The translations under genes and the position numbers were made by a program. 5,814 nucleotides of DNA from Candidatus Parcubacteria bacterium (GTDB lineage Bacteria; Patescibacteriota; Patescibacteriia; Patescibacteriales; UBA12075). This document shows positions 1-5,507 of this stretch, piece by piece; the stretch's first letter is position 1, and every line of letters starts with the position of its first letter. The notes beneath the pieces are model-generated. The model was given only the letters and a program-made list of their open reading frames with translations, was not told the origin of the DNA and did not search any database. The stretch lies in NCBI GenBank assembly GCA_023139655.1, contig JAGLNE010000093.1:1-5814 (forward strand), in the 5' to 3' direction.

Positions 1-24
1 GTCTGTTGTCTGCGGTCTGTTGTC
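1..24. repeat. Heptamer-period repeat tract at window edge
   Basis: On the + strand, three consecutive 7-mers are TGTTGTC (4-10), TGCGGTC (11-17) and TGTTGTC (18-24). The 11-mer gtctgttgtct occurs at 1-11 and again at 15-25, exactly 14 bases apart. The tract lies inside the open frame of the small coiled-coil protein and is cut by the window edge. The alternation TGTT.../TGCG... recurs in the tracts at 3683-3717 and 5541-5568. Confidence 0.7.
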
Positions 25-288
25 TACCTTGTCCTTAATAACATCAACTAACTTCTTTACTCCCTCGGATATTAATAATAGATAAGAAGTGGTATGCTCC
101 AATTTATCCTTGACGGTTTTGATCAGCTCATCTATCTTATGTAAACGGCTGCGCATATCCTTAATAACCGCAAACACCTGCTGCAGTATCCGGGCAAAAT
201 AATAAAGCCCCCAAGCGGCAAAGCCGGCCAAACCGACCACAGCCGCCGCAATCGCGATATTTAAAATGTCTTTTGAATTTTCAAACAT
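1..288 (-). CDS. Small membrane-anchored coiled-coil protein of unknown function, 3' end outside window
   Basis: This is an open frame of 96 codons from the ATG at 288-286, with no stop before the window edge. I see no catalytic motif. Residues about 9-33 form a hydrophobic segment rich in Ala, Val, Leu and Gly (IAIAAAVVGLAGFAAWGLYY), a likely single membrane helix near the N-terminus. The remainder (about 35-90) is an amphipathic, charged helix with regularly spaced Leu, Ile and Val, consistent with a cytoplasmic coiled coil. From memory, similar short 'one helix plus coiled coil' proteins are common in Patescibacteria and resemble DUF948-like proteins, but I cannot name a family. It lies 123 bases after pheT on the same strand. 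No Shine-Dalgarno sequence precedes the ATG. Its last visible codons (DNRPQTTD) are read from a heptamer repeat tract at 4-24, so the natural C-terminus probably lies at or just beyond the edge. Confidence 0.72.
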   Translation of the reverse strand, partial: MFENSKDILNIAIAAAVVGLAGFAAWGLYYFARILQQVFAVIKDMRSRLHKIDELIKTVKDKLEHTTSYLLLISEGVKKLVDVIKDKVDNRPQTTD

Positions 289-295
289 AATAGTA

Positions 296-414
296 AGAAT
301 TAAAAATTAAGAATTAAAAATTAAAAATTATTACAACTTGGCATCCTGCAATTTTTAACCACAAACTCTTCATTCTTAATTTTTAATTCTTAATTCTTAA
401 TTCTCGATTTATTA
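296..414. repeat. Intergenic paired heptamer arrays (ARAATTA / TTYTTAA)
   Basis: This tract fills the 123-base gap after pheT. On the + strand, 296-330 is five contiguous 7-mers AGAATTA, AAAATTA, AGAATTA, AAAATTA, AAAATTA. Further on, 373-407 is TTCTTAA, TTTTTAA, TTCTTAA, TTCTTAA, TTCTCGA. CTCTTCA (366-372) and TTTATTA (408-414) fit the same register, and the latter contains the pheT stop codon (412-414). The two arrays are inverted copies of one another, separated by about 40 bases of less repetitive sequence. No gene is evident in the gap. Confidence 0.85.
297..403 (-). terminator. Possible terminator-like long AU-rich hairpin after pheT
   Basis: In the minus-strand transcript, bases 403 to 372 can pair with 297 to 328. 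This gives a 32-bp stem in which the only two non-Watson-Crick positions would be G-U wobbles, closing a loop of about 43 bases. The stem is almost entirely A and U, so it is not a classical GC-rich intrinsic terminator. It sits directly after the pheT stop codon and ends in U-rich sequence ahead of the next gene. It could act as a terminator, as protection against 3' exonucleases, or have no role. The structure is seen in the sequence; the function is inferred. Confidence 0.35.
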
Positions 415-2856
415 AAAGTCTCGTATCTGGGCCTCAAACCTTTCTTTTAATCTTTTTATCAAATCATTCTGTACACCATCCACTTCCTCTCCGGTTAAGG
501 TTCTCTCAGTCTGGTAAACTACGTGAAAGGCAAGATTCTTTTTGCCTGGTCCTAATTTCTCACCCTGATAGACATCAAACAGCTCTACTTTTTTAATCAA
601 TTCGCTAAAACCGCTTATCTCATCCCTAATATCATTATACAACACTTTTTCACTAACCACAAAGGCCAAATCGCGGGTTAACGCGGGAAAGCGGGCAAAT
701 TCCTCATAACTATAATCGCCTTGGGCATTTACCGCGCGATATAATTTATCCAAATCCAATTCAACAATAGCGACTGCCTTTTTAATATTATTTTTACGTT
801 TGCATTCCCGGCTGGCCCGGCTGACTGTTCCAAGTGCAGCGCCGGCAATGATTATCCTGGCATTATGCCCGCCCTTTGCCCAGGCCGGACCGGTTTCCAT
901 TACTTCGTATTTTATTGGCAAATGAAAATAATTGGCAAGCAAACTAACGACACCTTTGGCGCGGCCAAAAATATTTGTTTCATCTTCGCCGGCAACCAGG
1001 GTACCGAGGCGTTTAACTTGCATTGGGAGCGCATCTTTGTCACTTTTATTTTTGTGGTAATTCCCATCAACCTCTAAAAACACATTCCCAATCTCGAATA
1101 TTTCAAAGTTTTCAAAACGAGCCTGGTTAGTCTTAACGTTTAATAATAAATTTGTAGCCAGTGACTGCCGCAGTAGCCCTGCGTCCTTTGTGATCGGATT
1201 CACTAAGCGGATATGTTTGTTATGTTCAACTCCAAGCTTTTTAAGCTGCTCTTCGCCTACAAATGAATAATTTTTTACTTCCATGGCTCCTTGGCCTACT
1301 AATACATTTTTTACTTCGCGCTCAAACTGCCGCTCCTTATTTATCTCCGGTGCTTTCATTTTAACCAAAGGCATTTTAAACTCCAAATTATCATAACCAT
1401 AAATTCTGGCTACTTCTTCCGCCAAATCTTCTTTTATAGAAACATCCTTGGTCGCTCGCCAGGTAGGCACGCTTACTAATAATTTATTTTTTTTGTTTGT
1501 TACGCCAAAACCCAAAGACACCAGGGTATTTACGATCTTTTCTTTTTTTATCTCTTGGCCAATAAAACCATTAAGCCAATTTAAATCCAGCTCAATCGGA
1601 CCTTGGTTCAGTTTAAATTTTTTCTCGTCCGCTACTTGGGAAACGATCTTGGCGGACGGACACACCTTGTTAATTAATTCTATTGTGCGTTTTAACGCTT
1701 GCTCGCAGAGATTCGGATCAAGGGCTTTTTCAAATCGCTTGCTAGCTTCGGTCCGGAGCCCTAGGGCAGCAGAAGTCTTACGGATTGAGACAAACTCAAA
1801 ATTAGCCGACTCAAATACGATTGCCGTGGTTTCATTATTGATCTCCGAATTTTCGCCGCCCATTACTCCGGCAATTGCCACTGGCTTGGCTTGATCGGTA
1901 ATTAAAAGCATATTCTCGTCCAAATCTCTTTTCTCACCATCTAGAGTAGTAATTGTTTCTCCTTTTTTGGCTTGCCGTACGCCGATCTTAACCTTATTGT
2001 CAGTTGAAAATTCGGCTTTAAGAAGACGGGCATCAAAGGCGTGTAAAGGCTGGCCCAGCTCAAGCATTACATAGTTGGTGATATCGACAATATTGTTGAT
2101 TGGCCTTTCACCCACTGCTATCAGCTTCTCGCGCAGCCACTCAGGAGACTCTTCGATCTTGATTGAATCCATTACCACCGCCATGTAGCGCGGGCAAAAA
2201 TCCTGGTTCTCAACTTTAAGATTTATTTCCACATCTTCACTGTCTGCTACAATGTCCGCTTGCCCTAAATTTCTAAATAATTTAGTGGTTTTGGTATTAA
2301 GAAAGGCGGCTACTTCACGGGCCATACCATAATGACTCCACAAATCCGGCCGGTGGGTAATAGATTTATTATCCACCTCGTAAACCACATCTTTTAGGCC
2401 CAAATATTCACCAAAATTTTGACCAACTTTAGCGTTTTTATCCAATATTAAAATCCCCAAATGGTCCGAGCCCAGACCAAGCTCATCTTCGGCTAAAAGC
2501 ATGCCTTTGGATTTTACTCCCCGAATCTCAGCCGCGGTAATTTCCACGCCATTGGGCAGCTTAGCGCCAACCAAGGCCATTGGCACTTTTTGCTTAGCCT
2601 CAATATTGCTTGCCCCGCAAACGATTTCCTGCTCGCTACTACCAATATCAACTAAAACGAGCTGGAGTTTATCCGCGTTTGGATGCGGTTTGACTTCTTT
2701 GATCTTGCCAACCACAATATTATCATATTTACTTGCCTGAAGAATAACGTCGTCAATCTCAACTGTATGAGTGGTCAACTTCAAACCTAAACCCTCCGCC
2801 GTAACTGAACGCGGAATATCTACGAAGTCTTTAAGCCAATTTAGAGATAGGTACAT
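412..2856 (-). CDS. pheT: Phenylalanyl-tRNA synthetase beta subunit
   Basis: PheT is the 814-residue beta subunit of the cytoplasmic alpha2beta2 enzyme that attaches phenylalanine to tRNA-Phe. It binds tRNA and hydrolyses mischarged Tyr-tRNA-Phe. The length is normal for the family and domains appear in the usual order. The start MYLSLNWLKDFVDI is typical. Residues about 40-150 are the OB-fold tRNA-binding domain (PHPNADKLQL). B3/B4 editing covers about 214-395 and keeps H272 (LHAFDA), E349 (VFES), T369 and A371 (RTEAS), which by motif and spacing match the known E. coli editing-site residues H261, E334, T354 and A356. B5 follows at about 418-490 (EEVARIYGYDN), then the catalytic-like core at about 500-690. 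The FDX-ACB anticodon-binding domain is at about 722-814 (FPALTRDLAFVV). All parts look intact, so editing is probably active. It follows the NIF3-like gene by 52 bases rather than lying next to pheS. The ATG has no Shine-Dalgarno sequence ahead of it. Confidence 0.98.
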   Translation of the reverse strand: MYLSLNWLKDFVDIPRSVTAEGLGLKLTTHTVEIDDVILQASKYDNIVVGKIKEVKPHPNADKLQLVLVDIGSSEQEIVCGASNIEAKQKVPMALVGAKLPNGVEITAAEIRGVKSKGMLLAEDELGLGSDHLGILILDKNAKVGQNFGEYLGLKDVVYEVDNKSITHRPDLWSHYGMAREVAAFLNTKTTKLFRNLGQADIVADSEDVEINLKVENQDFCPRYMAVVMDSIKIEESPEWLREKLIAVGERPINNIVDITNYVMLELGQPLHAFDARLLKAEFSTDNKVKIGVRQAKKGETITTLDGEKRDLDENMLLITDQAKPVAIAGVMGGENSEINNETTAIVFESANFEFVSIRKTSAALGLRTEASKRFEKALDPNLCEQALKRTIELINKVCPSAKIVSQVADEKKFKLNQGPIELDLNWLNGFIGQEIKKEKIVNTLVSLGFGVTNKKNKLLVSVPTWRATKDVSIKEDLAEEVARIYGYDNLEFKMPLVKMKAPEINKERQFEREVKNVLVGQGAMEVKNYSFVGEEQLKKLGVEHNKHIRLVNPITKDAGLLRQSLATNLLLNVKTNQARFENFEIFEIGNVFLEVDGNYHKNKSDKDALPMQVKRLGTLVAGEDETNIFGRAKGVVSLLANYFHLPIKYEVMETGPAWAKGGHNARIIIAGAALGTVSRASRECKRKNNIKKAVAIVELDLDKLYRAVNAQGDYSYEEFARFPALTRDLAFVVSEKVLYNDIRDEISGFSELIKKVELFDVYQGEKLGPGKKNLAFHVVYQTERTLTGEEVDGVQNDLIKRLKERFEAQIRDF

Positions 2857-2863
2857 GGTTACA

Positions 2864-2898
2864 AATTTTTAATTTTGAATTTCAAATTTTGAATGAAT
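2864..2898. repeat. Intergenic heptamer array (AATTTTG type) before pheT
   Basis: This tract occupies most of the 52-base gap between the NIF3-like gene and pheT. On the + strand it reads as five contiguous 7-mers: AATTTTT (2864-2870), AATTTTG, AATTTCA, AATTTTG and AATGAAT (2892-2898). It contains a small inverted repeat, TTTGAA (2874-2879) and TTCAAA (2881-2886). It forms much of the untranslated leader immediately before pheT. Confidence 0.8.
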
Positions 2899-2908
2899 GT
2901 TTTAATTA

Positions 2909-3676
2909 TTAAACATCACAAGGGATGTCAATAAACTCGTGCTTAATACTGAACTTCTTTGCCACTAAATTTCCTAAATTCTGAATTCCCAATTTTTCCG
3001 TATTATAATGCCCTGCATTGATAAAATTAAGCTTACTCTCTTCTATGGCGCGTACTACTCCCTCCCGAATATCACCACAAATATAAGTATCAGCCCCCAT
3101 TTCTTTAGCAATTTGAAAATCTGGTGATGCTCCGCCGGAAATTATACCAACTCGTTTTACATAACTAGGCCCAGCTGGAATAACATACAGTTCGCTTTCT
3201 AGCCTCGCACTAAGCAAATTTTTAAAATCGCTAAACTTCATCGTTTCCTTATATTCACCTATAAAACCTATCTCACCATGATCAGGAGATTTAATCGCTT
3301 CAGCCTCTTTCAAGCCCAGTAGTTTTATCAAACTAATGTTATTACCGATTACCGAATGGGCATCCAAGGGAAGATGAAAACCGGCCAGATTAATATTATT
3401 TTCTAAAAGCATTTTTAAACGATTTCTTAAGACCCCCTTAATCTGTGGCGACGAAGGAATTTCGGCTTTAAATATACCGTGATGCACCATAATCATTTTA
3501 GCCCGTTTCTTAATTGCTTCTTCAATTAAGGCCTGTGAAAACGAAACTCCGGTAATAATTTTATTCACCCTAAAAGCGCCCTCAACTTGAAGACCATTAT
3601 GGCAATAATCCTGCCACTTATCGGTCTTAAGATATTCCTCACAGTATTTAATTATTTTTTTAACTTCAACTTGCAT
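2909..3676 (-). CDS. NIF3/DUF34 (YbgI-type) dinuclear metal-centre protein
   Basis: This 255-residue protein has the full length of the single-domain NIF3-like family (E. coli YbgI is of similar size). Family motifs are all present: HNGLQVEG near the N-terminus (26-33), HHG (H65, H66), FHLPLDAH (H101, D105) and GHYNTEKLG (H223, E227). H65, H66, D105, H223 and E227 correspond to the ligands of the two-metal site in YbgI-type structures. The protein is expected to be cytosolic and to form a ring-shaped oligomer. Its biochemical role is unsettled: databases often call it 'GTP cyclohydrolase I type 2', while other proposals involve metal-ion handling, so I would not assign a reaction. It lies 37 bases after pheS and 52 before pheT, so it is probably co-transcribed with both. 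The ATG at 3676 gives the normal family N-terminus, and no Shine-Dalgarno sequence precedes it. Confidence 0.93.
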   Translation of the reverse strand: MQVEVKKIIKYCEEYLKTDKWQDYCHNGLQVEGAFRVNKIITGVSFSQALIEEAIKKRAKMIMVHHGIFKAEIPSSPQIKGVLRNRLKMLLENNINLAGFHLPLDAHSVIGNNISLIKLLGLKEAEAIKSPDHGEIGFIGEYKETMKFSDFKNLLSARLESELYVIPAGPSYVKRVGIISGGASPDFQIAKEMGADTYICGDIREGVVRAIEESKLNFINAGHYNTEKLGIQNLGNLVAKKFSIKHEFIDIPCDV

Positions 3677-3682
3677 AATTAG

Positions 3683-3717
3683 TGTTATATGTTATGTGTT
3701 GTGTGCTACGTGCTTAG
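3683..3717. repeat. Degenerate heptamer array between pheS and the NIF3-like gene
   Basis: On the + strand, five contiguous 7-mers run TGTTATA (3683-3689), TGTTATG, TGTTGTG, TGCTACG and TGCTTAG (3711-3717). The last unit contains the pheS stop codon (tta at 3714-3716, TAA on the minus strand). The array takes up almost all of the 37-base gap. The change from TGTT to TGC units resembles the tracts at 4-24 and 5541-5568. Confidence 0.75.
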
Positions 3718-4817
3718 AATTGTCTCAAAAACCTCAAATCCCCGCTATTAAACAGCCGGGTATCGTTTATTTTGTATTTCATCATCGCCAGTCTGGTTAA
3801 GCCCAGGCCAAAGGCAAAACCGGAGTACTTATCCGGATCAATGCCGCCGTATTCAAGCACCTTGGGATGCACTTGTCCGGCCGGCAAAATCTCAAGCCAG
3901 CCCGAGTGCTTACAGCCCGGACAGCCTGAACCATTACAAATCGTACATTTAATATCCAACTCGATCCCAGGCTCAACAAAAGGAAAATAACCCGGTCGCA
4001 CCCTGGTCTCTACCTCTCGGCCAAATATACCATTAATTAATTCCTTCATAACAGCTATTAAGTTACTTATTGAAATATTTTCGTCAACCATCAGGCCTTC
4101 CATTTGATCAAAGGTATGCTCATGAACCGCGTCAATCGCTTCGGCCCGGAAAACCCGCCCCGGTGCCACACAGCGAAGCGGCGCGCCATACTTAAGCATG
4201 CCCCGCACTTGCACCGGCGAGGTATGTGTCCGCATCACCATATCGGATTGATCAACATTTGTTTCTTCTTGCCCCCTCTCTTTACTCTCCCCTCTCCTTG
4301 CGAAGGAGAGGGGCTGGGGGTGAGGTAGAGGGTTAGGGTGAGGTGTCGCTACATAAAAAGTGTCTTGCATATCCCGGGCCGGATGATGAGACGGAATATT
4401 AAGGGCCTCAAAATTAAAATAGTCGCTTTCCAGCTCCGGGCCATCCAAAACCATAAAACCCATGGATTTAAACAGATCTTCCAGCTCGTTCTGCACGATA
4501 GTAACCGGATGCAAATGCCCAAGCACGCGCTTTTCTCCCGGCAAAGTTACATCCACAAAAGTATCTTCGCCTTTTCCGGAAATTACGCTCTTTATCTCTT
4601 TAAACTTAGATATCATTTCTTTCTTGGTTTGATTAGCTAAGCGGCCAATCTCTTTTTTTTCTTCATCACTAAGACCGGCGATCTGTTTAAGTAACACGGT
4701 CAGCTTGCCTTTGCGGCCTAAATACTTGGTTTCCAGGTTACCGAGAGCCTCGCTTTCCTTAACTTTTTTGAGCTCAGCAAGTATTTCCTCTTTAATTTTT
4801 ATTATTTCATCCTTCAT
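3714..4817 (-). CDS. pheS: Phenylalanyl-tRNA synthetase alpha subunit with in-frame repeat insertion
   Basis: PheS is the catalytic alpha subunit of phenylalanyl-tRNA synthetase. It activates phenylalanine with ATP and transfers it to tRNA-Phe in complex with PheT. Residues 1-90 are the charged N-terminal coiled-coil arm (LGRKGKLT). The class II catalytic domain follows: HPVTIVQNELEDLFKSMGF (103-121), ESDYFNFEALN (130-140), HPARDMQDTFYV (145-156), RTHTSPVQVR (196-205), motif 2 region RCVAPGRVFRAEAIDAVHEH (215-234), and motif 3 GFAFGLGLTRLAM (333-345) with the C-terminal RFLRQF. Cysteines 291, 294, 299 and 302 form the CxxC-x4-CxxC patch common in Gram-positive-type PheS. At 367 residues it is about 30 longer than usual. 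The surplus is residues about 157-190, rich in Pro, Arg and Glu, encoded largely by a palindromic repeat at 4272-4343. All conserved motifs lie outside it, so the enzyme is probably functional. No Shine-Dalgarno sequence precedes the ATG. Confidence 0.97.
   Translation of the reverse strand: MKDEIIKIKEEILAELKKVKESEALGNLETKYLGRKGKLTVLLKQIAGLSDEEKKEIGRLANQTKKEMISKFKEIKSVISGKGEDTFVDVTLPGEKRVLGHLHPVTIVQNELEDLFKSMGFMVLDGPELESDYFNFEALNIPSHHPARDMQDTFYVATPHPNPLPHPQPLSFARRGESKERGQEETNVDQSDMVMRTHTSPVQVRGMLKYGAPLRCVAPGRVFRAEAIDAVHEHTFDQMEGLMVDENISISNLIAVMKELINGIFGREVETRVRPGYFPFVEPGIELDIKCTICNGSGCPGCKHSGWLEILPAGQVHPKVLEYGGIDPDKYSGFAFGLGLTRLAMMKYKINDTRLFNSGDLRFLRQF
4272..4343 (-). repeat. Palindromic repeat element inserted in-frame in pheS
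   Basis: The + strand holds an 11-bp perfect inverted repeat, CCCCTCTCCTT (4289-4299) and AAGGAGAGGGG (4303-4313), around a 3-base loop GCG. Outer arms CCCTCT (4274-4279) and AGAGGG (4327-4332) can also pair. An 8-bp direct repeat GGGTGAGG occurs at 4318-4325 and 4336-4343, 18 bases apart, so it is translated as PHPNPL followed by PHPQPL. This sequence style (CTCACCCTAACCC... CCTCTCC...GGAGAGG) matches, from memory, a family of interspersed palindromic repeats found in many bacterial genomes, whose translation gives 'HPNPLP' peptides. The GC-rich, strand-asymmetric composition differs sharply from the rest of pheS. I see no other copy in the window. Confidence 0.85.
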
Positions 4818-4821
4818 TTTG

Positions 4822-4853
4822 TTACTAATTACAAATCAATACAAATTTACTAA
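4822..4853. repeat. Weak heptamer-like tract in the pheS leader
   Basis: The + strand words TTACTAA (4822-4828), TTACAAA (4829-4835), ATACAAA (4839-4845) and TTACTAA (4847-4853) repeat with period 7 at first, then slip by a few bases. This is the untranslated leader just before the pheS ATG. It is weaker than the other arrays and could be chance in AT-rich sequence. Confidence 0.4.
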
Positions 4854-4879
4854 TATATCATCCTGAGCGACGTAGGCAA
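4852..4879 (-). promoter_or_regulatory. Candidate sigma-70-type promoter for pheS
   Basis: On the minus strand, TTGCCT (+ strand 4874-4879, four of six matches to TTGACA) is followed after 16 bases by TATATT (+ strand 4852-4857, five of six matches to TATAAT). Transcription would start near 4845, giving a leader of about 28 bases before the pheS ATG. The -35 half lies within the MITE-like repeat. AT-rich DNA throws up such matches by chance, so this is only a candidate. Confidence 0.35.
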
Positions 4880-4961
4880 CTGTCATCCTGAATGAAGCGC
4901 TAGCGAAATGAAGGATCTCGTGACTGTATCCACGGGATTCTTCGCTTCGCTCAGAATGACA
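4858..4961. repeat. MITE-like interspersed inverted repeat (TGTCATCCTGA...TCAGAATGACA)
   Basis: The core runs from TGTCATCCTGA (4881-4891) to TCAGAATGACA (4951-4961), terminal inverted repeats matching at 10 of 11 positions. The arms continue inward (GAAGCG at 4894-4899 against CGCTTC at 4943-4948). The left arm carries about 12 extra bases (ctagcgaaatga) that break the symmetry. A second, truncated left end, TCATCCTGAGCGA, precedes it at 4858-4870. The pattern CATCCTGA...GAAGGATCTC...GATTCTTCGCTTCGCTCAGAATGAC is one I recognise from intergenic repeats in many unrelated bacteria. It encodes no protein, so any mobility would depend on an enzyme elsewhere. Confidence 0.8.
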
Positions 4962-4972
4962 AGATAATTATT

Positions 4973-5027
4973 ATTCGCGGAATTCGAATTCGCGGAATTC
5001 GCATATCATTCGCGAATTTGCATTATG
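4973..5027. repeat. Heptamer array (ATTCGCG / GAATTCG) abutting a stop codon
   Basis: On the + strand the units are ATTCGCG (4973-4979), GAATTCG (4980-4986), one extra A, ATTCGCG (4988-4994), GAATTCG (4995-5001), the six-base CATATC, ATTCGCG (5008-5014), AATTTGC (5015-5021) and ATTATG (5022-5027). The tract stops exactly where the stop codon of the membrane-protein gene begins (5028). It contains a 12-bp perfect palindrome GAATTCGAATTC (4980-4991) and an inverted pair AATTCGCG (4987-4994) with CGCGAATT (5011-5018). A transcript could therefore fold here, as a possible mRNA 3'-end structure. Confidence 0.82.
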
Positions 5028-5405
5028 TCATTTCTTTTCCATGCTAAGCATAAAAAATTCCAATATAGTTAATCCTATAACTAGGAATAATAAATTTAAC
5101 CAAGTAAACAAATTATGCGACAACAATATCAAACTAACTACGATCAAGAGAGCAAACAGAAATGACTGCCGAAACGCCTCTTTTACGATTCGCCAGGCCA
5201 ACTCTTGTTTCAAGACAACAAAACGGAGTAAAAAACCGATTATTGTCGCTGTTCCGACAATTGACAAAAAAAGTGACGAATAAAACAACGTTAAACCGAT
5301 CCAATCGGTTATACTTGGGTCAATTGTAAACAAAACCATCGCCCAGGCACTCCAGCAAAGTAGGGTCATGGCAATCATTATTATTAAATATGTTTTCAAA
5401 GTCAT
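5028..5405 (-). CDS. Small four-helix membrane protein of unknown function
   Basis: I do not recognise a characterised family, but from memory short proteins beginning 'MxLKTYLIIM...CW' are widespread in Patescibacteria. With the ATG at 5405-5403 the product is 125 residues. Hydrophobic segments at about 5-27, 34-62, 80-96 and 99-120 predict four membrane helices. Short polar links join them (NDP-like turn TIDPSITDW at 27-35, and the basic stretch KQELAWRIVKEAFRQ at 66-80 between helices 2 and 3), followed by a charged tail MEKK. The frame stays open back to a TTG at 5450, but that would add 15 residues read from an intergenic repeat and across a TATAAT box, so I reject the longer start. The gene ends in TGA immediately after a heptamer array. 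No Shine-Dalgarno sequence is present. A predicted promoter puts the transcript start about 17 bases ahead of the ATG. Confidence 0.82.
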   Translation of the reverse strand: MTLKTYLIIMIAMTLLCWSAWAMVLFTIDPSITDWIGLTLFYSSLFLSIVGTATIIGFLLRFVVLKQELAWRIVKEAFRQSFLFALLIVVSLILLSHNLFTWLNLLFLVIGLTILEFFMLSMEKK

Positions 5406-5429
5406 TATTTTTACTAAGGTTAGTTTAGC

Positions 5430-5457
5430 ATTATAAATATAAAGATACAAGTTACAA
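5430..5457 (-). promoter_or_regulatory. Candidate sigma-70-type promoter for the membrane protein gene
   Basis: On the minus strand, TTGTAA (+ strand 5452-5457, four of six matches to TTGACA) is followed after 16 bases by a perfect TATAAT (+ strand 5430-5435). Transcription would begin around 5422, leaving a leader of about 17 bases before the ATG at 5405. The -35 element is part of the AGATACA/AGTTACA repeat array. This supports the shorter start for the membrane protein. Confidence 0.5.
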
Positions 5458-5507
5458 GATACAAGTTACAAACAAATTAGAAGATACAAATTTCAAGATA
5501 CAAACAG
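5443..5507. repeat. Heptamer array AGATACA / AGTTACA upstream of the membrane protein
   Basis: The 14-mer agatacaagttaca is repeated exactly in tandem (5443-5456 and 5457-5470), each copy being two 7-mers, AGATACA plus AGTTACA. AACAAAT (5471-5477) continues the register. After a 4-base slip come AGATACA (5482-5488), AATTTCA (5489-5495) and AGATACA (5496-5502). It forms the left half of a larger inverted structure with the array at 5508-5568. Confidence 0.88.

Noticed and set aside
865..1077. A 70-codon open frame on the + strand
   Set aside because: It is antisense to the C-terminal third of pheT and has no protein-like features or start signals.
1448..1894. A 148-codon open frame on the + strand
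   Set aside because: It lies wholly antisense to the conserved B3/B4 to B5 region of pheT, has no recognisable domain and looks like a shadow of that gene.
2501..2740. A 79-codon open frame on the + strand
   Set aside because: It is antisense to the OB-fold tRNA-binding domain of pheT, with composition explained by the opposite strand.
3797..3979. A 60-codon minus-strand frame overlapping pheS out of phase
   Set aside because: The pheS frame here carries the CxxC-x4-CxxC patch and motif 3, so the other frame is a shadow.
4289..4313. An intrinsic terminator or frameshift inside pheS
   Set aside because: The GC-rich hairpin is not followed by a U run on the minus strand, and the pheS frame continues intact through conserved motifs, so it is better read as an inserted repeat.
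4104..4640. Two + strand open frames (4104-4328 and 4338-4640)
   Set aside because: Both are antisense to conserved pheS motifs. The first merely reads the palindromic insert on its other strand.
5406..5450. An extended TTG start for the membrane protein
   Set aside because: It would be encoded by the repeat array and would place the TATAAT box inside the gene. The ATG at 5405 starts a normal membrane-protein N-terminus.
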